A DNA stretch of 64,000 nucleotides, from NCBI RefSeq assembly GCF_035593345.1, contig NZ_CP141606.1:3348001-3412000 (forward strand), read 5' to 3'. Positions within the stretch are counted from its first letter, which is position 1; every line of letters starts with the position of its first letter. Made by a program: the position numbers and the translations under genes. The DNA comes from Lelliottia sp. JS-SCA-14 (GTDB lineage: Bacteria; Pseudomonadota; Gammaproteobacteria; Enterobacterales; Enterobacteriaceae). The notes under the pieces were generated by a model. The model was not told the DNA's origin, searched no databases, and was given only the letters and a program-made list of their open reading frames with translations. Of the stretch, positions 44,850 to 59,049 are shown one piece after another.

Positions 44850-45781
44850 TCGTCCGGCGCGTTAAATAACGGATCGCGTATGCGGGCCTCCATTAACCGC
44901 TGTGCCTGCATACGTACCACCTCCCAAAGCGCGTGAGCCGCCCCGGAAAGCGAGCGATTTTTACGTCGCGCCAGCATCAGTTTTCGCTCAATACAGGGCG
45001 CGAAACGCCTGACAACGAGCCGACTCCCCTGCGGCAGCGGCAACGCCAGCGCGGGTAACACGCTGATTCCAATCCCCGCTTCCACCATCGGGAAGAGCGT
45101 CGCGGGATGGCCAATCTCCTGCACGATCGTCGCATTCACTTTCTGCTGGGCGAGCGCCGCATCAATCAGCGGACGGCTTCCCGATGCATAATCCTGCAAT
45201 ACCAGGTTTGCCCCCTGCAATGCCTGCCACGTCACCTCTGGCACCTGGGTCAGAGGATCGTCATCGCGACAGAGCAGTAAAAATGGCTCTGAGAGCACCA
45301 CTTCACACTCAAGATCCGTCACCGGCCCCGGATCGATCACAATCCCGAAATCCACCTCGCCTTGTCTGATACTCTCCAGCACCCACTGCTGCGGCCTGTC
45401 GTGCAGTACAAAATCGATATCAGGATAACGCCGGTTACTTTCGGCAATGCACTGGGGAATCAAATGCGCCGAAATGGTCTGGCTGGCGGCCACGCGCACG
45501 GTCCCGGAAAGTTGTTGCCCCACCCTGCCGACGTCGCGCAGCGTACTGTTGAGTTCATCCAGGAGTCGCTCCAGACGCGCGGCCAGCTGCTGCCCCGCTT
45601 CGGTTAGCACCACTTCCCGCGTGGTGCGGTCGAGCAGGCGCACGCCGGTTTGCAGCTCCAGCTCTTTGACGCTATGGCTAACCGCCGACTGGCTCAGGCC
45701 GATTATCTCCCCGGCGCGGCTAAAGCTACGGGCCTGGGCGACGGTGACAAAAACGCGAAGCTGACGTAAGGAGTAATTCAT
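44846..45781 (-). CDS. yfeR: LysR-type regulator YfeR
   Basis: A 311-residue LysR-type regulator closely matching E. coli YfeR (308). The N-terminal winged HTH (about 1-60) has [24 protein letters not shown], here given only as its position at residues 19-42. The effector-binding domain follows (about 90-300). YfeR is divergent from yfeH and in Salmonella is reported to control it in response to osmolarity. Palindromic sites lie in the 89-bp gap. The stop overlaps the flxA-like gene stop. Confidence 0.93.
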   Translation of the reverse strand: MNYSLRQLRVFVTVAQARSFSRAGEIIGLSQSAVSHSVKELELQTGVRLLDRTTREVVLTEAGQQLAARLERLLDELNSTLRDVGRVGQQLSGTVRVAASQTISAHLIPQCIAESNRRYPDIDFVLHDRPQQWVLESIRQGEVDFGIVIDPGPVTDLECEVVLSEPFLLLCRDDDPLTQVPEVTWQALQGANLVLQDYASGSRPLIDAALAQQKVNATIVQEIGHPATLFPMVEAGIGISVLPALALPLPQGSRLVVRRFAPCIERKLMLARRKNRSLSGAAHALWEVVRMQAQRLMEARIRDPLFNAPDD

Positions 45782-45787
45782 CTTATT

Positions 45788-45817
45788 TATTCATGAATAG
45801 ATGCAATAAATCGATTT
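45788..45817. promoter_or_regulatory. Candidate YfeR operators between yfeR and yfeH
   Basis: A perfect 12-bp palindrome TATTCATGAATA (45788-45799) and a 10-bp palindrome AAATCGATTT (45808-45817) lie in the divergent gap. They fit the T-N11-A type dyads used by LysR regulators. This is inferred from position and symmetry. Confidence 0.55.
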
Positions 45818-45870
45818 TATTTCTCAAAGGGAACAAAGCACAATAGCCAAATCTGATTTCAGGAGCATCT

Positions 45871-46866
45871 ATGAAACTGTTTCGTGTTCTCGACCCCTTT
45901 ACCCTTACGCTGATTGCCGTGGTCCTGCTGGCCTCTTTCTTCCCGGCTCGCGGCGCTTTTGTTCCCTTTATTGAGGGCCTGACGACGGCCGCCATCGCCC
46001 TGCTGTTCTTCATGCACGGCGCCAAACTGTCGCGTGAAGCGATCATTGCCGGGGGGAGCCACTGGCGACTGCACCTCTGGGTGATGTGCAGTACCTTCAT
46101 TCTGTTCCCAATCCTCGGCGTGCTATTCGCCTGGTGGGCACCGGTGAATGTCGATCCGGCGCTGTACACCGGTTTCCTCTATCTCTGTATTCTGCCTGCC
46201 ACCGTGCAGTCGGCCATTGCATTTACGTCGCTCGCAGGCGGTAACGTTGCGGCGGCGGTTTGTTCCGCGTCTGCATCAAGCCTGTTAGGGATTTTTGTGT
46301 CACCGCTGCTGGTCGGCCTGCTGATGAATATGCACGGCGCAGAGGGCAACCTCGAACAGGTTGGGAAAATCTGCCTCCAGCTATTGCTGCCGTTCGTGCT
46401 CGGGCATCTCTCGCGTCCGTGGACCGGGGATTTCGTCGCCAGAAACAAAAAGTGGATTGGCAAAACCGACCAGACCTCGATTCTGTTAGTGGTCTACTCC
46501 GCCTTTGGCGAAGCCGTGGTGAACGGGATCTGGCATAAGGTCGGGATTGGTTCGCTGCTGTTTATCGCGCTGGTGAGCATTGTCCTGCTGGCGATTGTGA
46601 TTGCGGTGAACACCTTTGCCGCGCGCAAGTTTGGCTTCAACAAAGCAGATGAAATCACCATTGTGTTCTGCGGTTCGAAAAAGAGTCTCGCCAACGGCAT
46701 TCCGATGGCGAACATTCTCTTCCCGACGTCGGTGATTGGAATGATGGTGCTGCCGCTGATGATTTTCCACCAGATCCAGCTGATGGTCTGTGCGGTGATG
46801 GCACGTCGTTACAAGCGCCAGACGGAGAAGCTGGCGCAGGAAGAGACCCGCGCCGCGAAAGCTTAA
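45871..46866 (+). CDS. yfeH: Bile acid:sodium symporter-family protein YfeH
   Basis: A 331-residue membrane protein with about nine to ten helices, matching E. coli YfeH (332) and the BASS/SBF-like family. The conserved SGGNVAAAVCSASASSLLG-like stretch is present as LAGGNVAAAVCSASASSLLG near residues 117-136, along with FCGSKKSLANGIPMA near 268-282. The substrate is unknown. AGGAG precedes the ATG. It is divergent from yfeR, its likely regulator, and its stop codon overlaps that of ypeB. Confidence 0.9.
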   Translation: MKLFRVLDPFTLTLIAVVLLASFFPARGAFVPFIEGLTTAAIALLFFMHGAKLSREAIIAGGSHWRLHLWVMCSTFILFPILGVLFAWWAPVNVDPALYTGFLYLCILPATVQSAIAFTSLAGGNVAAAVCSASASSLLGIFVSPLLVGLLMNMHGAEGNLEQVGKICLQLLLPFVLGHLSRPWTGDFVARNKKWIGKTDQTSILLVVYSAFGEAVVNGIWHKVGIGSLLFIALVSIVLLAIVIAVNTFAARKFGFNKADEITIVFCGSKKSLANGIPMANILFPTSVIGMMVLPLMIFHQIQLMVCAVMARRYKRQTEKLAQEETRAAKA

Positions 46867-47078
46867 GGACGTTTGAGGGGCTGAACCAGATGGCTCAGCC
46901 CTTCGCTTTTGATAAGCAACGTGATAGCCATCAGCTCGCCCAGTCGCCCGGCAGGAAATTGATCCTTGCGCGCGAACCACAGGAAATACTCTTCCGGCAC
47001 GTCAATCAAGCGACGCCCCTTGTATTTACCGAACGGCATCTCGGTGTTGGCGATCTCGATGAGCTGTTCTTTCTCCAC
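46863..47078 (-). CDS. ypeB: YpeB (DUF3820) protein
   Basis: A 71-residue soluble protein (72 in E. coli). The sequence EMPFGKYKGRRLIDVPEEY (about 13-31) is the family's signature. The function is not established; the family sometimes occurs next to or fused with exonucleases. The start is GTG (reverse, 47076-47078), one base after the ligA stop, with GGGAGAG inside the ligA end. It is thus coupled to ligA. Confidence 0.9.
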   Translation of the reverse strand: MEKEQLIEIANTEMPFGKYKGRRLIDVPEEYFLWFARKDQFPAGRLGELMAITLLIKSEGLSHLVQPLKRP

Positions 47079-47079
47079 G

Positions 47080-50155
<3,076 letters not shown>

Positions 50156-50385
50156 TATATTCTCTGTTGTTCTAACACCTTGCCACCACGGCAAACATTT
50201 ACTCACTAAGAGTATTTGCCGATTACGTCAAGTGCAAGTGTGTGCAGAGCATTCAAAGCATAAAGATGAACGAAATCGTGCTTTTTGCTGTTTTTTCGAA
50301 CATTTCCGAACTGGTCATTGGTCCATAACCCGATAATATAGGCGTGCAATTCCACTGGTTGTGAAAAAAGGAGTACAGCCTGGCT

Positions 50386-51147
50386 ATGGTTTCGACATCA
50401 ACAACGACTCCGCGCAGCGGCATTGGGTATTTTTCTCAGGGATGGAAGCTGGTCTCCCTGCCTGGGATCCGCCGCTTTGTGATCTTACCTCTTCTGATCA
50501 ACATTCTGCTGATGGGCGGCGCGTTCTGGTGGCTGTTTACCCGGCTGGAAAGCTGGGTGCCGGCCATCATGAGCCATGTGCCCGACTGGCTGCAGTGGCT
50601 GAGCTATTTGCTGTGGCCGATAGTGGTCATCTCCGTCCTGCTGGTCTTCGGTTATTTTTTCTCGACCATCGCCAACTGGATCGCCGCGCCGTTTAACGGA
50701 CTGCTGGCGGAGCAGCTCGAAGCCCGACTGACCGGCGCGACGCCGCCCGATACGGGTGTGCTTGGCATCATGAAAGATGTGCCGCGCATCATGAAACGCG
50801 AATGGCAGAAGTTTGCCTGGTATCTGCCGCGCGCCATTGTTCTGCTGATCCTCTACTTTATTCCCGGCATCGGCCAGACCGTTGCGCCGGTGCTCTGGTT
50901 CCTGTTTAGCGCCTGGATGCTGGCTATCCAGTATTGCGATTACCCGTTTGATAACCACAAAGTGCCGTTCAAAGAGATGCGCACGGCGCTGCGCTCGCAA
51001 AAAGTCATCAATATGCAGTTTGGTGCCCTCACCAGCCTGTTCACCATGATCCCTGTCCTTAACCTGTTCATTATGCCGGTTGCCGTCTGCGGCGCGACCG
51101 CGATGTGGGTAGATTGCTATCGTGCTAAGCACGCGTTATGGAAGTAA
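50386..51147 (+). CDS. cysZ: Sulfate transporter CysZ
   Basis: At 253 residues it equals E. coli CysZ and matches closely from residue 12 on. CysZ is an inner-membrane sulfate channel/transporter with two long and two partial hydrophobic segments (about 25-60, 65-95, 140-170, 205-235). It supplies sulfate for cysteine synthesis independently of CysPUWA. The ATG is at 50386, with AAAGGAG 13 nt upstream. cysK follows 162 bp later on the same strand with its own promoter region. Confidence 0.95.
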   Translation: MVSTSTTTPRSGIGYFSQGWKLVSLPGIRRFVILPLLINILLMGGAFWWLFTRLESWVPAIMSHVPDWLQWLSYLLWPIVVISVLLVFGYFFSTIANWIAAPFNGLLAEQLEARLTGATPPDTGVLGIMKDVPRIMKREWQKFAWYLPRAIVLLILYFIPGIGQTVAPVLWFLFSAWMLAIQYCDYPFDNHKVPFKEMRTALRSQKVINMQFGALTSLFTMIPVLNLFIMPVAVCGATAMWVDCYRAKHALWK

Positions 51148-51309
51148 TGCAAAACTGTGTAAATGGAGGGCGGCTTATGCCCTCCTTATTCCATACTGAT
51201 AGCCATTATTTCCTTGCAGCATATAGATATGCGATTTCCTTACTTCCGCATACTTATCCAACGGGTATGCTGGGACGGTATCCCAATTTCATACAGTTAA
51301 GGACAGGCC

Positions 51310-52281
51310 ATGAGTAAGATTTACGAAGACAACTCGCTGACTATCGGTCATACGCCACTGGTTCGACTGAACCGTATCGGTAATGGACGCATTCTGGCGA
51401 AGGTAGAATCACGTAACCCGAGCTTCAGCGTAAAATGCCGTATCGGTGCAAACATGATTTGGGATGCCGAAAAACGTGGCGTTCTGAAACCTGGCGTTGA
51501 GCTGGTAGAACCCACCAGCGGCAACACCGGTATTGCTCTGGCCTATGTTGCCGCGGCGCGTGGCTACAAATTAACGCTGACGATGCCAGAAACCATGAGC
51601 ATTGAGCGTCGCAAGCTGCTGAAAGCGCTGGGCGCGAACCTGGTTCTGACCGAAGGCGCGAAAGGCATGAAAGGTGCCATTCAGAAAGCGGAAGAAATCG
51701 TCGCCAGCGACCCGGCGAAATACCTGCTGCTGCAGCAGTTCAGCAACCCGGCTAACCCGGAAATCCACGAAAAAACCACCGGCCCGGAAATCTGGGAAGA
51801 TACGGACGGTCAGGTTGACGTGTTTATCTCCGGCGTCGGCACCGGCGGGACGCTGACCGGCGTGAGCCGCTATATTAAAGGCACAAAAGGCAAAAAGGAT
51901 TTAATCACCGTTGCCGTTGAGCCAACCGACTCCCCTGTCATCGCTCAGGCGCTGGCGGGCGAAGAGATCAAACCGGGCCCGCACAAAATTCAGGGTATCG
52001 GCGCAGGTTTTATCCCGGGTAACCTGGATCTGAAGCTGATTGATAAAGTGGTCGCTATCACTAACGAAGAAGCGATCTCCACGGCGCGTCGTCTGATGGA
52101 CGAAGAAGGTATTCTGGCCGGTATCTCTTCCGGAGCAGCGGTTGCCGCCGCGCTGAAACTCCAGGAAGACGAAACCTTTACCAATAAGAATATTGTGGTT
52201 ATCCTACCGTCCTCGGGTGAGCGTTATTTAAGCACTGCACTGTTTGCCGATCTGTTCACAGAAAAAGAACTGCAACAGTAA
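51310..52281 (+). CDS. cysK: O-acetylserine sulfhydrylase A CysK
   Basis: CysK makes cysteine from O-acetylserine and sulfide. It has 323 residues as in E. coli. The PLP lysine is K42 ([14 protein letters not shown]), the PLP-phosphate loop is GTGGTLTGV (about 177-185), and the substrate loop TSGNTG is at about 69-74. AAGGACAGG precedes the ATG. The upstream 51148-51309 holds the expected CysB-controlled promoter; a palindrome GCATATAGATATGC lies at 51219-51232, not assigned. A strong terminator follows. E. coli CysK also forms the cysteine synthase complex with CysE. Confidence 0.97.
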   Translation: MSKIYEDNSLTIGHTPLVRLNRIGNGRILAKVESRNPSFSVKCRIGANMIWDAEKRGVLKPGVELVEPTSGNTGIALAYVAAARGYKLTLTMPETMSIERRKLLKALGANLVLTEGAKGMKGAIQKAEEIVASDPAKYLLLQQFSNPANPEIHEKTTGPEIWEDTDGQVDVFISGVGTGGTLTGVSRYIKGTKGKKDLITVAVEPTDSPVIAQALAGEEIKPGPHKIQGIGAGFIPGNLDLKLIDKVVAITNEEAISTARRLMDEEGILAGISSGAAVAAALKLQEDETFTNKNIVVILPSSGERYLSTALFADLFTEKELQQ

Positions 52282-52303
52282 TGCCAGCATGTTAATAACG
52301 CGT

Positions 52304-52331
52304 AAAAAAGCACCCAAACGGGTGCTTTTTT
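52304..52331 (+). terminator. Terminator of cysK
   Basis: AAAAAAGCACCC, AAAC, GGGTGCTTTTTT shortly after the cysK stop. Confidence 0.92.
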
Positions 52332-52444
52332 GTGGCCTGCGTCAAACTTTTACTCCTCCTGGCATTGATTCACCCCGTCGGGTCTGGTATTTAACCTGAC
52401 AATTATTTTGAAGCGCGAAATTAATCATTACAGGAAATACCGAA

Positions 52445-52493
52445 GCTGAATCGATTTTATGATTTGGTTCAAGTCTTGCTTTCACTGCATAAT
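52445..52493 (+). promoter_or_regulatory. ptsH promoter region with Cra-like site
   Basis: A Cra (FruR)-like site GCTGAATCGATTTT lies at 52445-52458, followed by -35-like TTGGTT (52464-52469) and -10 CATAAT (52488-52493). The layout matches the known E. coli ptsH promoter region, which also has CRP and Mlc control. The remainder of the 317-bp gap (52282-52598) after the cysK terminator holds no gene; further pts promoters are expected there but I cannot pin them. Confidence 0.55.
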
Positions 52494-52598
52494 GTTTAAT
52501 GACGAGCGAAACGTCAGCGCTAACAAGACAGGCTAAAGTTAAACCGCCAGGCTAGACTTTAGTTCCACAACACTAAACCTATAAGTTGGGGAAATACA

Positions 52599-52856
52599 AT
52601 GTTCCAGCAAGAAGTTACCATTACCGCTCCGAACGGTCTGCACACCCGCCCTGCTGCTCAGTTTGTTAAAGAAGCTAAAGGCTTCACTTCTGAGATCACT
52701 GTGACCTCCAACGGCAAAAGCGCTAGCGCGAAAAGCCTGTTCAAGCTGCAGACTCTGGGCCTGACTCAGGGTACCGTCGTCACCATCTCCGCAGAAGGCG
52801 AAGACGAGCAGAAAGCAGTTGAGCATCTGGTAAAACTGATGGCTGAGCTCGAGTAA
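52599..52856 (+). CDS. ptsH: Phosphocarrier protein HPr (PtsH)
   Basis: The 85-residue HPr has phosphorylation site H15 in [11 protein letters not shown] and the conserved S46 ([11 protein letters not shown]). It takes phosphate from enzyme I and hands it to the sugar-specific IIA domains, including Crr downstream. First gene of ptsHI-crr, 43 bp before ptsI. The TTGGGGA site lies just before the ATG. Confidence 0.98.
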
Positions 52857-52899
52857 GTTACGGGTTCTTTTCAATATCAGTCACAAGTAAGGTAGGGTT

Positions 52900-54627
52900 A
52901 TGATTTCAGGCATTTTAGCATCCCCGGGTATCGCTTTCGGCAAAGCACTTCTGCTGAAAGAAGACGAGATCGTCATCGACCGGAAAAAAATTTCTGCCGA
53001 CAAGGTTGATCAGGAAGTTGAGCGTTTTCTGAGCGGTCGTGCCAAGGCATCAGCGCAACTGGAAGCCATCAAAACTAAAGCTGGCGAAACTTTCGGTGAA
53101 GAAAAAGAAGCCATCTTCGAAGGGCACATCATGCTGCTCGAAGATGAGGAGCTGGAGCAGGAAATCATAGCCCTGATTAAAGATAAGGGCATGACGGCCG
53201 ACGCGGCTGCACATGAGATTATCGAAGGTCAGGCAACTGCCCTTGAAGAGCTGGATGATGAATACCTGAAAGAGCGTGCGGCTGACGTACGTGACATCGG
53301 TAAGCGCCTGCTGCGCAACATCCTGGGTCTGGCGATTATCGACCTGAGCGCGATTCAGGACGAAGTTATCCTGGTTGCCGCCGACCTGACTCCATCTGAA
53401 ACCGCACAGCTGAACCTGAACAAGGTGCTGGGTTTCATCACCGACGCCGGTGGCCGTACCTCCCACACCTCTATCATGGCGCGTTCTCTGGAACTGCCAG
53501 CCATCGTGGGTACCGGTAGCGTCACCGCTCAGGTGAAAAACGACGACTATCTGATTCTGGATGCCGTAAACAATCTGGTTTACGTCAACCCAACTAACGA
53601 AGAGATCGAACAGCTGCGTGCCGTTCAGGAGCAGGTTGCTTCTGAGAAAGCGGAACTGGCCAAACTGAAAGATCTGCCAGCCATTACGCTGGACGGTCAT
53701 CAGGTGGAAGTTTGCGCGAACATCGGTACCGTCCGTGATGTTGACGGCGCTGAGCGCAACGGCGCGGAAGGCGTGGGTCTGTATCGTACTGAATTCCTGT
53801 TCATGGACCGTGATTCACTGCCAACTGAAGATGAGCAGTTCGCGGCGTACAAAGCGGTTGCTGAAGCCTGTGGCTCACAAGCGGTTATCGTACGTACCAT
53901 GGACATCGGTGGCGACAAAGAGCTGCCGTACATGAACTTCCCGAAAGAAGAGAACCCGTTCCTGGGCTGGCGTGCTGTCCGTATCGCGATGGATCGTAAA
54001 GAGATCCTTTACGCTCAGGTACGTGCCATCCTGCGTGCTTCTGTATTCGGTAAATTACGCATCATGTTCCCAATGATCATCTCTGTTGAAGAAGTGCGTG
54101 CACTGAAAGCTGAGATCGAAATCATGAAGGCGCAGCTGCGTGAAGAAGGTAAAGCCTTTGATGAAACTATCGAAGTGGGCGTGATGGTGGAAACACCAGC
54201 AGCCGCGACGATTGCTCGTCATTTGGCCAAAGAAGTCGACTTCTTTAGTATCGGCACCAATGATTTAACGCAGTACACCCTGGCAGTTGACCGTGGTAAT
54301 GATATGATTTCACATCTCTACCAGCCAATGTCACCGTCCGTGCTCACGCTAATCAAGCAAGTTATTGATGCTTCTCATGCTGAAGGTAAATGGACAGGCA
54401 TGTGTGGTGAGCTTGCAGGCGACGAACGTGCTACACTTCTGTTGCTGGGTATGGGTCTGGACGAATTCTCTATGAGCGCCATTTCCATCCCGCGCATTAA
54501 GAAGATTATCCGTAACACGAACTTCGAAGATGCGAAGGTGTTAGCAGAGCAGGCTCTTGCTCAACCGACAACGGACGAGTTAATGACGCTGGTTAACAAG
54601 TTCATTGAAGAAAAAACAATCTGCTAA
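52900..54627 (+). CDS. ptsI: PTS enzyme I (PtsI)
   Basis: At 575 residues it equals E. coli enzyme I. It is autophosphorylated by phosphoenolpyruvate at H189 in [13 protein letters not shown] and passes the phosphate to HPr. The N-terminal half is the HPr-binding and phosphohistidine domain; the C-terminal half is the PEP-binding TIM barrel, with the catalytic cysteine (C502) in [12 protein letters not shown] and [17 protein letters not shown]. It lies between ptsH and crr, all in one operon. Confidence 0.98.
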   Translation: MISGILASPGIAFGKALLLKEDEIVIDRKKISADKVDQEVERFLSGRAKASAQLEAIKTKAGETFGEEKEAIFEGHIMLLEDEELEQEIIALIKDKGMTADAAAHEIIEGQATALEELDDEYLKERAADVRDIGKRLLRNILGLAIIDLSAIQDEVILVAADLTPSETAQLNLNKVLGFITDAGGRTSHTSIMARSLELPAIVGTGSVTAQVKNDDYLILDAVNNLVYVNPTNEEIEQLRAVQEQVASEKAELAKLKDLPAITLDGHQVEVCANIGTVRDVDGAERNGAEGVGLYRTEFLFMDRDSLPTEDEQFAAYKAVAEACGSQAVIVRTMDIGGDKELPYMNFPKEENPFLGWRAVRIAMDRKEILYAQVRAILRASVFGKLRIMFPMIISVEEVRALKAEIEIMKAQLREEGKAFDETIEVGVMVETPAAATIARHLAKEVDFFSIGTNDLTQYTLAVDRGNDMISHLYQPMSPSVLTLIKQVIDASHAEGKWTGMCGELAGDERATLLLLGMGLDEFSMSAISIPRIKKIIRNTNFEDAKVLAEQALAQPTTDELMTLVNKFIEEKTIC

Positions 54628-54667
54628 TCCACGAGATGCGGCCCAAATTACTGCTTAGGAGAAGATC

Positions 54668-55177
54668 ATGGGTTTGTTCGATAAACTGAAATCTCTGGTT
54701 TCTGATGATAAGAAAGACACCGGAACTATTGAGATTATTGCTCCGTTGTCTGGCGAAATCGTCAATATCGAAGACGTGCCGGATGTAGTTTTTGCCGAAA
54801 AAATCGTTGGTGATGGTATTGCTATCAAACCAACTGGTAACAAAATGGTTGCGCCAGTTGACGGCACCATCGGTAAAATTTTTGAAACCAACCATGCGTT
54901 CTCTATCGAATCTGATAGCGGTATCGAACTGTTTGTACACTTCGGTATCGACACCGTTGAGCTGAAAGGCGAAGGCTTCAAGCGTATCGCTGAAGAAGGC
55001 CAGCGTGTGAAAGTCGGCGACCCGGTGATCGAATTCGATCTGGCGCTGCTGGAAGAGAAAGCCAAGTCTACCCTGACTCCGGTTGTTATCTCCAACATGG
55101 ACGAAATCAAAGAACTGATCAAACTGTCTGGCAGCGTCACCGTGGGTGAAACCCCGGTCATCCGCATTAAGAAGTAA
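54668..55177 (+). CDS. crr: PTS glucose-specific enzyme IIA (Crr)
   Basis: A 169-residue EIIA-Glc. The active-site histidines, counting Met1, are H76 and H91 (H75 and H90 in mature numbering), in ETNHAFS and [14 protein letters not shown]. It phosphorylates PtsG and, by its phosphorylation state, regulates adenylate cyclase, lactose permease and glycerol kinase. The ATG has GGAG 8 nt upstream. It is the last gene of the pts operon and is followed by a UUCG-loop terminator. Confidence 0.98.
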   Translation: MGLFDKLKSLVSDDKKDTGTIEIIAPLSGEIVNIEDVPDVVFAEKIVGDGIAIKPTGNKMVAPVDGTIGKIFETNHAFSIESDSGIELFVHFGIDTVELKGEGFKRIAEEGQRVKVGDPVIEFDLALLEEKAKSTLTPVVISNMDEIKELIKLSGSVTVGETPVIRIKK

Positions 55178-55191
55178 TTCTTGCCGCACAG

Positions 55192-55219
55192 AAAAATGGC
55201 GCCTTCGGGCGCCATTTTT
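55192..55219. terminator. Bidirectional terminator between crr and pdxK
   Basis: AAAAATGGCGCC, TTCG, GGCGCCATTTTT: a perfect stem with a UUCG tetraloop and T-runs in both directions, serving two convergent genes. Confidence 0.93.
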
Positions 55220-55221
55220 GT

Positions 55222-56058
55222 TTATGCGGGGAGAATGAGCTCATCAAAGCCTTTTTCCTGGGTGTACTTCATCACCTCCGTCACCCGATCGCCTGCGCGG
55301 CGAATCGCGTCAGCCACATCCCTGCCCTGTACAATGCCGCTTACCAGCTCTGAACAGAAGAGATCACCCGTCCCTTTCAGGTCAGTCGCGACGCGCGGAT
55401 GGTCCGTTACCGTTACACCCTCTTTCGTCACCAGTACCACGTGAATGTTCTCAGGATCAGACTCCACCGGTGCGCTGGTGATCGCTACCCATTTCAGAGT
55501 GTCGGACAGCAGACTTTTGGCCGCAGAAATGGCGCTCTCCGGCGTGCGGCACGGCTGACCGCTCAGCACTTCCAGCTCGAAGACGTTCGGCGTAATCCCC
55601 TGCGCCAGCGGCAGCAAATGCGCGCGATAGGCTTCCGGGATTTCTGGCTTCACGTAGATCCCGCTGTCGATATCCCCGATCACCGGGTCGACCAGCACCA
55701 GCAAATCAGGGTGCTTGGCTTTGATGGCGATAAGCCACTCGGCGAGGATCGCAATCTGGCTGGCGCTGCCCATATAGCCGGTGGTCACCGCTTTCAGTTC
55801 GCGTAACACATCGCGCTCTTCGAGGGCTTTCAGGTAGCCGCTGAACCAGTCATCGGGGATCACGCCGCCGTAGAAGGTATCGTAATGCGGGGTATTGCTG
55901 AACAGCACCGTCGGGACCGCCGTGACGGTCAACTGATGCTGTCTGATGTTCGGCACCGCAATGCTGTTGCCCACGCTGCCGTAAACCACCTGCGACTGCA
56001 CAGCCACGATATCCGTCTGCTGCGCACGGGTTTTATCCCGAAATAAAATCATCTCCAT
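55222..56058 (-). CDS. pdxK: Pyridoxine/pyridoxal/pyridoxamine kinase PdxK
   Basis: A 278-residue member of the ribokinase-like PdxK/PdxY family (283 in E. coli). It phosphorylates B6 vitamers. The conserved [12 protein letters not shown] (about 26-37), DPVIGD (about 123-128) and the anion-hole motif [16 protein letters not shown] (about 226-241) are intact. It starts at the ATG at 56056-56058, 5 bp after the cysM stop. In K-12, yfeK and yfeS lie between pdxK and cysM; both are absent here, which brings pdxK next to cysM. Confidence 0.9.
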   Translation of the reverse strand: MEMILFRDKTRAQQTDIVAVQSQVVYGSVGNSIAVPNIRQHQLTVTAVPTVLFSNTPHYDTFYGGVIPDDWFSGYLKALEERDVLRELKAVTTGYMGSASQIAILAEWLIAIKAKHPDLLVLVDPVIGDIDSGIYVKPEIPEAYRAHLLPLAQGITPNVFELEVLSGQPCRTPESAISAAKSLLSDTLKWVAITSAPVESDPENIHVVLVTKEGVTVTDHPRVATDLKGTGDLFCSELVSGIVQGRDVADAIRRAGDRVTEVMKYTQEKGFDELILPA

Positions 56059-56063
56059 GACGC

Positions 56064-56975
56064 TTAAATCCCCGCCCCCTGCGAATAACTCTCTTCACCA
56101 AAGACGCCGGTAGACAGATAACGGTCGCCGCGATCGCAAATAATCGCCACCACCACTGCACCCGGATTAGCCTGCGCCACGCGCAATGCCCCGGCTACCG
56201 CGCCACCCGAACTGACACCGCAGAAGATGCCTTCGCGCACTGCCAGTTCACGCATGGTATTTTCCGCTTCGCGCTGATGAATATCCAGCACCTGGTCCAC
56301 AAGCTCGGCATTAAAAATGCCCGGCATGTACTCCGCCGGCCAGCGGCGAATGCCCGGAATGCTGCTCCCCTCTTCCGGTTGCAGACCGACAATCGTCACT
56401 GCGCTGTCCTGCTCGCGCAGAAAACGCGAGACACCGGTAATGGTGCCGGTAGTCCCCATACTGGAGACGAAATGGCTGATGCGCCCGTCGGTCTGACGCC
56501 AGATTTCCGGCCCGGTGGTGGTGTAGTGCGCGTAGGGATTATCGGGATTGTTAAATTGATCCAGCAGTTTTCCTTCGCCACGCTGGGCCATGTCGAGGGC
56601 CAGATCGCGCGCCCCTTCCATCCCCTGCTCTTTAGTGACGAGGATAAGCTCGGCGCCATAGGCGCGCATGGCGGCACGGCGCTCCTGGCTCATGTTGTCC
56701 GGCATCAGCAATTTCATGCGATAACCTTTCAGCGCCGCAATCATCGCCAGCGCAATGCCGGTGTTGCCGCTGGTCGCTTCGATCAGCACGTCGCCGGGCT
56801 GTATCTCCCCGCGCTTTTCCGCCTCAACTATCATCGACAATGCCGCCCTGTCTTTGACAGAACCGGCAGGGTTATTGCCTTCCAGTTTGACCCAGATTTC
56901 GCTGCCATTGTTGGGATGCATGCGCTGTAGTTTGACCAGAGGGGTGTTGCCGATGGTGTGTTCTAATGTGTTCAC
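56064..56975 (-). CDS. cysM: O-acetylserine sulfhydrylase B CysM
   Basis: CysM (303 residues) makes cysteine from O-acetylserine and sulfide, and S-sulfocysteine when given thiosulfate, so it suits growth on thiosulfate taken up by CysP. The PLP lysine is K41 ([12 protein letters not shown]), with TSGNTG at about 69-74 and a [11 protein letters not shown] loop at about 173-183. It lies downstream of the cysPUWA operon on the same strand, with a REP pair between. Confidence 0.95.
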   Translation of the reverse strand: MNTLEHTIGNTPLVKLQRMHPNNGSEIWVKLEGNNPAGSVKDRAALSMIVEAEKRGEIQPGDVLIEATSGNTGIALAMIAALKGYRMKLLMPDNMSQERRAAMRAYGAELILVTKEQGMEGARDLALDMAQRGEGKLLDQFNNPDNPYAHYTTTGPEIWRQTDGRISHFVSSMGTTGTITGVSRFLREQDSAVTIVGLQPEEGSSIPGIRRWPAEYMPGIFNAELVDQVLDIHQREAENTMRELAVREGIFCGVSSGGAVAGALRVAQANPGAVVVAIICDRGDRYLSTGVFGEESYSQGAGI

Positions 56976-56993
56976 GAATTCTGTCCAATAAAA

Positions 56994-57068
56994 AGCCCGG
57001 TGGCGCTTCGCTTACCGGGCCTACAGGGATCGCTTTGTAGGCCGGGTAAGCGCAGCGCCACCCGGCAA
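56994..57068. repeat. REP pair in inverted orientation
   Basis: Facing units 56994-57024 (GCCCGGTGGCGCTTCGCTTA) and about 57037-57068 (GTAGGCCGGGTAAGCGCAGC) lie between cysA and cysM. Confidence 0.87.
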
Positions 57069-57089
57069 ATACCACGTCTAATTAACCTA

Positions 57090-58184
57090 TCAGGCCGACT
57101 CCGCCAGAGCAAGACTCTCGCGCGACTCGATGCGCTCGGTGCCGTGATAGATACGGGCATGCTGCAAACCGACAAACAGGCGATCGCCGCGGGACGGCGC
57201 CTCTTCATCGCGCATCACCACCGTCAGCGGTTCGGTGTACCAGCCCAGGGGTTGCACCACCAGTTGGGTGTAATGACCTTTTGGACTCGCCTCCAGCACC
57301 TGGACCGGCAGCGGAGAATCAAGGCTGGTGCGACGGCTGACGTCCACTTCCCACGGACGCAGGAACAGATCGACCGGTCCCTGATGGGCAGGCGTGTAGC
57401 CCAGCGGCCAGCGGTGCGCGCCGACGTGGAACTGTCCGCCGCGAATATTACCCTGCATGCGGTTCACTTCGCCCATAAACTCCAGCACGAAGCGGGTCGC
57501 CGGCTCGCGCCACAGCTGTTCCGGCTCATCAACCTGTTCGATATTCCCCTGGCTCATCACCACCACGCGGTCGGCCACTTCCATCGCCTCTTCCTGGTCG
57601 TGAGTCACGAAGACACTGGTGAATTTCAGCTCCTCATGGAGCTGACGCAGCCAGCGCCTAAGCTCTTTACGCACCTGGGCGTCCAGCGCGCCAAAAGGTT
57701 CATCGAGCAGCAGGATTTGCGGCTCCACCGCCAGGGCGCGAGCCAGCGCCACGCGCTGCTTCTGTCCACCGGAAAGCTGCGCCGGATAACGGTCGGCGAG
57801 ATGAGCCAGCTGCACCATCTCCAGCAGTTTGGTCACTTTCGCTTTGATGGTCGCGGCATTCGGGCGCTCGCGACGCGGCAGCACGGTCAGGCCAAAGGCG
57901 ATGTTGTCGAACACCGTCATGTGGCGGAACAGGGCGTAGTGCTGGAACACAAAACCGACTTTACGATCGCGGGCATGCAGACGGCTGACATCGGTTCCGT
58001 GGAAGCGAATGTGCCCGCTGGTCTGATGCTCAAGCCCGGCAATAATACGCAGCAGCGTGGTTTTACCGGAGCCGGATGGGCCAAGCAGCGCCACCATCTG
58101 GCCGGATGGGATATCCAGTGAGATATCGTTCAGCACCTGGGTGCGACCAAAAGACTTCTTAATATTGGCAATCTCAATGCTCAT
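57090..58184 (-). CDS. cysA: Sulfate/thiosulfate ABC transporter ATPase CysA
   Basis: A 364-residue ABC ATPase (365 in E. coli). Walker A is [11 protein letters not shown] (about 35-45), the signature is [15 protein letters not shown] (about 136-150), and Walker B is [12 protein letters not shown] (about 155-166). A C-terminal TOBE-type regulatory domain (about 240-350) follows. It powers import by CysUW with CysP or Sbp. Its start overlaps the cysW end by 11 nt. Confidence 0.97.
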   Translation of the reverse strand: MSIEIANIKKSFGRTQVLNDISLDIPSGQMVALLGPSGSGKTTLLRIIAGLEHQTSGHIRFHGTDVSRLHARDRKVGFVFQHYALFRHMTVFDNIAFGLTVLPRRERPNAATIKAKVTKLLEMVQLAHLADRYPAQLSGGQKQRVALARALAVEPQILLLDEPFGALDAQVRKELRRWLRQLHEELKFTSVFVTHDQEEAMEVADRVVVMSQGNIEQVDEPEQLWREPATRFVLEFMGEVNRMQGNIRGGQFHVGAHRWPLGYTPAHQGPVDLFLRPWEVDVSRRTSLDSPLPVQVLEASPKGHYTQLVVQPLGWYTEPLTVVMRDEEAPSRGDRLFVGLQHARIYHGTERIESRESLALAESA

Positions 58185-59049
58185 GATTTCCCTCCTGCTG
58201 CAGGCGTTTTTCCTGATTCTCTAAACGCCACTGCACCACACTCTTTAAAAACAAGGTCAAAATAGCCATCAGCGTCAGCAGGGCTGCGGCGGTAAAGGAA
58301 CCGACGGTGTTATAGTCCTGCTCCAGCAATTCAATCTGTAGCGGCAGCGACAGGGTTTCGCCGCGAATCGAGCCAGAAACCACCGACACCGCGCCAAACT
58401 CACCGATCGCGCGGGCGTTGGTCAGCACCACGCCGTACAGCAGCGCCCATCGAATGTTCGGCAGCGTCACACGTTTAAACATCTGCCAGCCGGATGCGCC
58501 CAGCAGGATCGCCGCTTCATCTTCATGGCTGCCCTGGCTCAACATCACCGGCACCAGCTCACGCACCACAAACGGACAGGTCACGAATACCGTCACCAGC
58601 ACCATGCCCGGCCAGGCGAACATGATTTGCAGGTTGTGCTCATCCAGCCAGCCGCCGAGCGGGCCGTTCGAGCCGTAAAACAGCAGATAAATCAGACCGG
58701 CGACCACCGGCGAGACGGCAAACGGGATATCCAGCAGGGTCAGCAACAGCTGACGGCCAGGGAAGTCAAAGCGCGTCACCAGCCACGCCAGCAAAATCCC
58801 GAACACCAGATTCACCGGCACGGAAATCAGGGCGATCATCACCGTCAGCCAGATGGCGTGGAGCATGTCCGGGTCCGCCAGGTTTTGCAGCGCGGGCATA
58901 ATCCCTTTGCTGAACGCCTGCACGAAAATGTAGACCATCGGCACAACGAGAATAAAGACGGACACCAGCACGCCTGTGCCAATCAGAAACCATTTTCCCC
59001 AGTTGATGCGGGGTGCGTCGTAGCGCTTCAATTGAGTAACTTCCGCCAT
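58174..59049 (-). CDS. cysW: Sulfate/thiosulfate ABC transporter permease CysW
   Basis: A 291-residue membrane permease with six predicted helices. The EAA-like coupling motif [21 protein letters not shown] (cut here; about residues 179-199) faces CysA. It forms the channel with CysU. Its ATG overlaps the cysU stop by one base (TGATG), as is usual in this operon. Confidence 0.96.
   Translation of the reverse strand: MAEVTQLKRYDAPRINWGKWFLIGTGVLVSVFILVVPMVYIFVQAFSKGIMPALQNLADPDMLHAIWLTVMIALISVPVNLVFGILLAWLVTRFDFPGRQLLLTLLDIPFAVSPVVAGLIYLLFYGSNGPLGGWLDEHNLQIMFAWPGMVLVTVFVTCPFVVRELVPVMLSQGSHEDEAAILLGASGWQMFKRVTLPNIRWALLYGVVLTNARAIGEFGAVSVVSGSIRGETLSLPLQIELLEQDYNTVGSFTAAALLTLMAILTLFLKSVVQWRLENQEKRLQQEGNHEH

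Noticed and set aside
57000..58121. A 373-codon open frame opposite cysA, beginning in a REP element
   Set aside because: It starts in repeat DNA and lies antisense to a clear ABC ATPase gene. No ribosome-binding site or family resemblance is seen.
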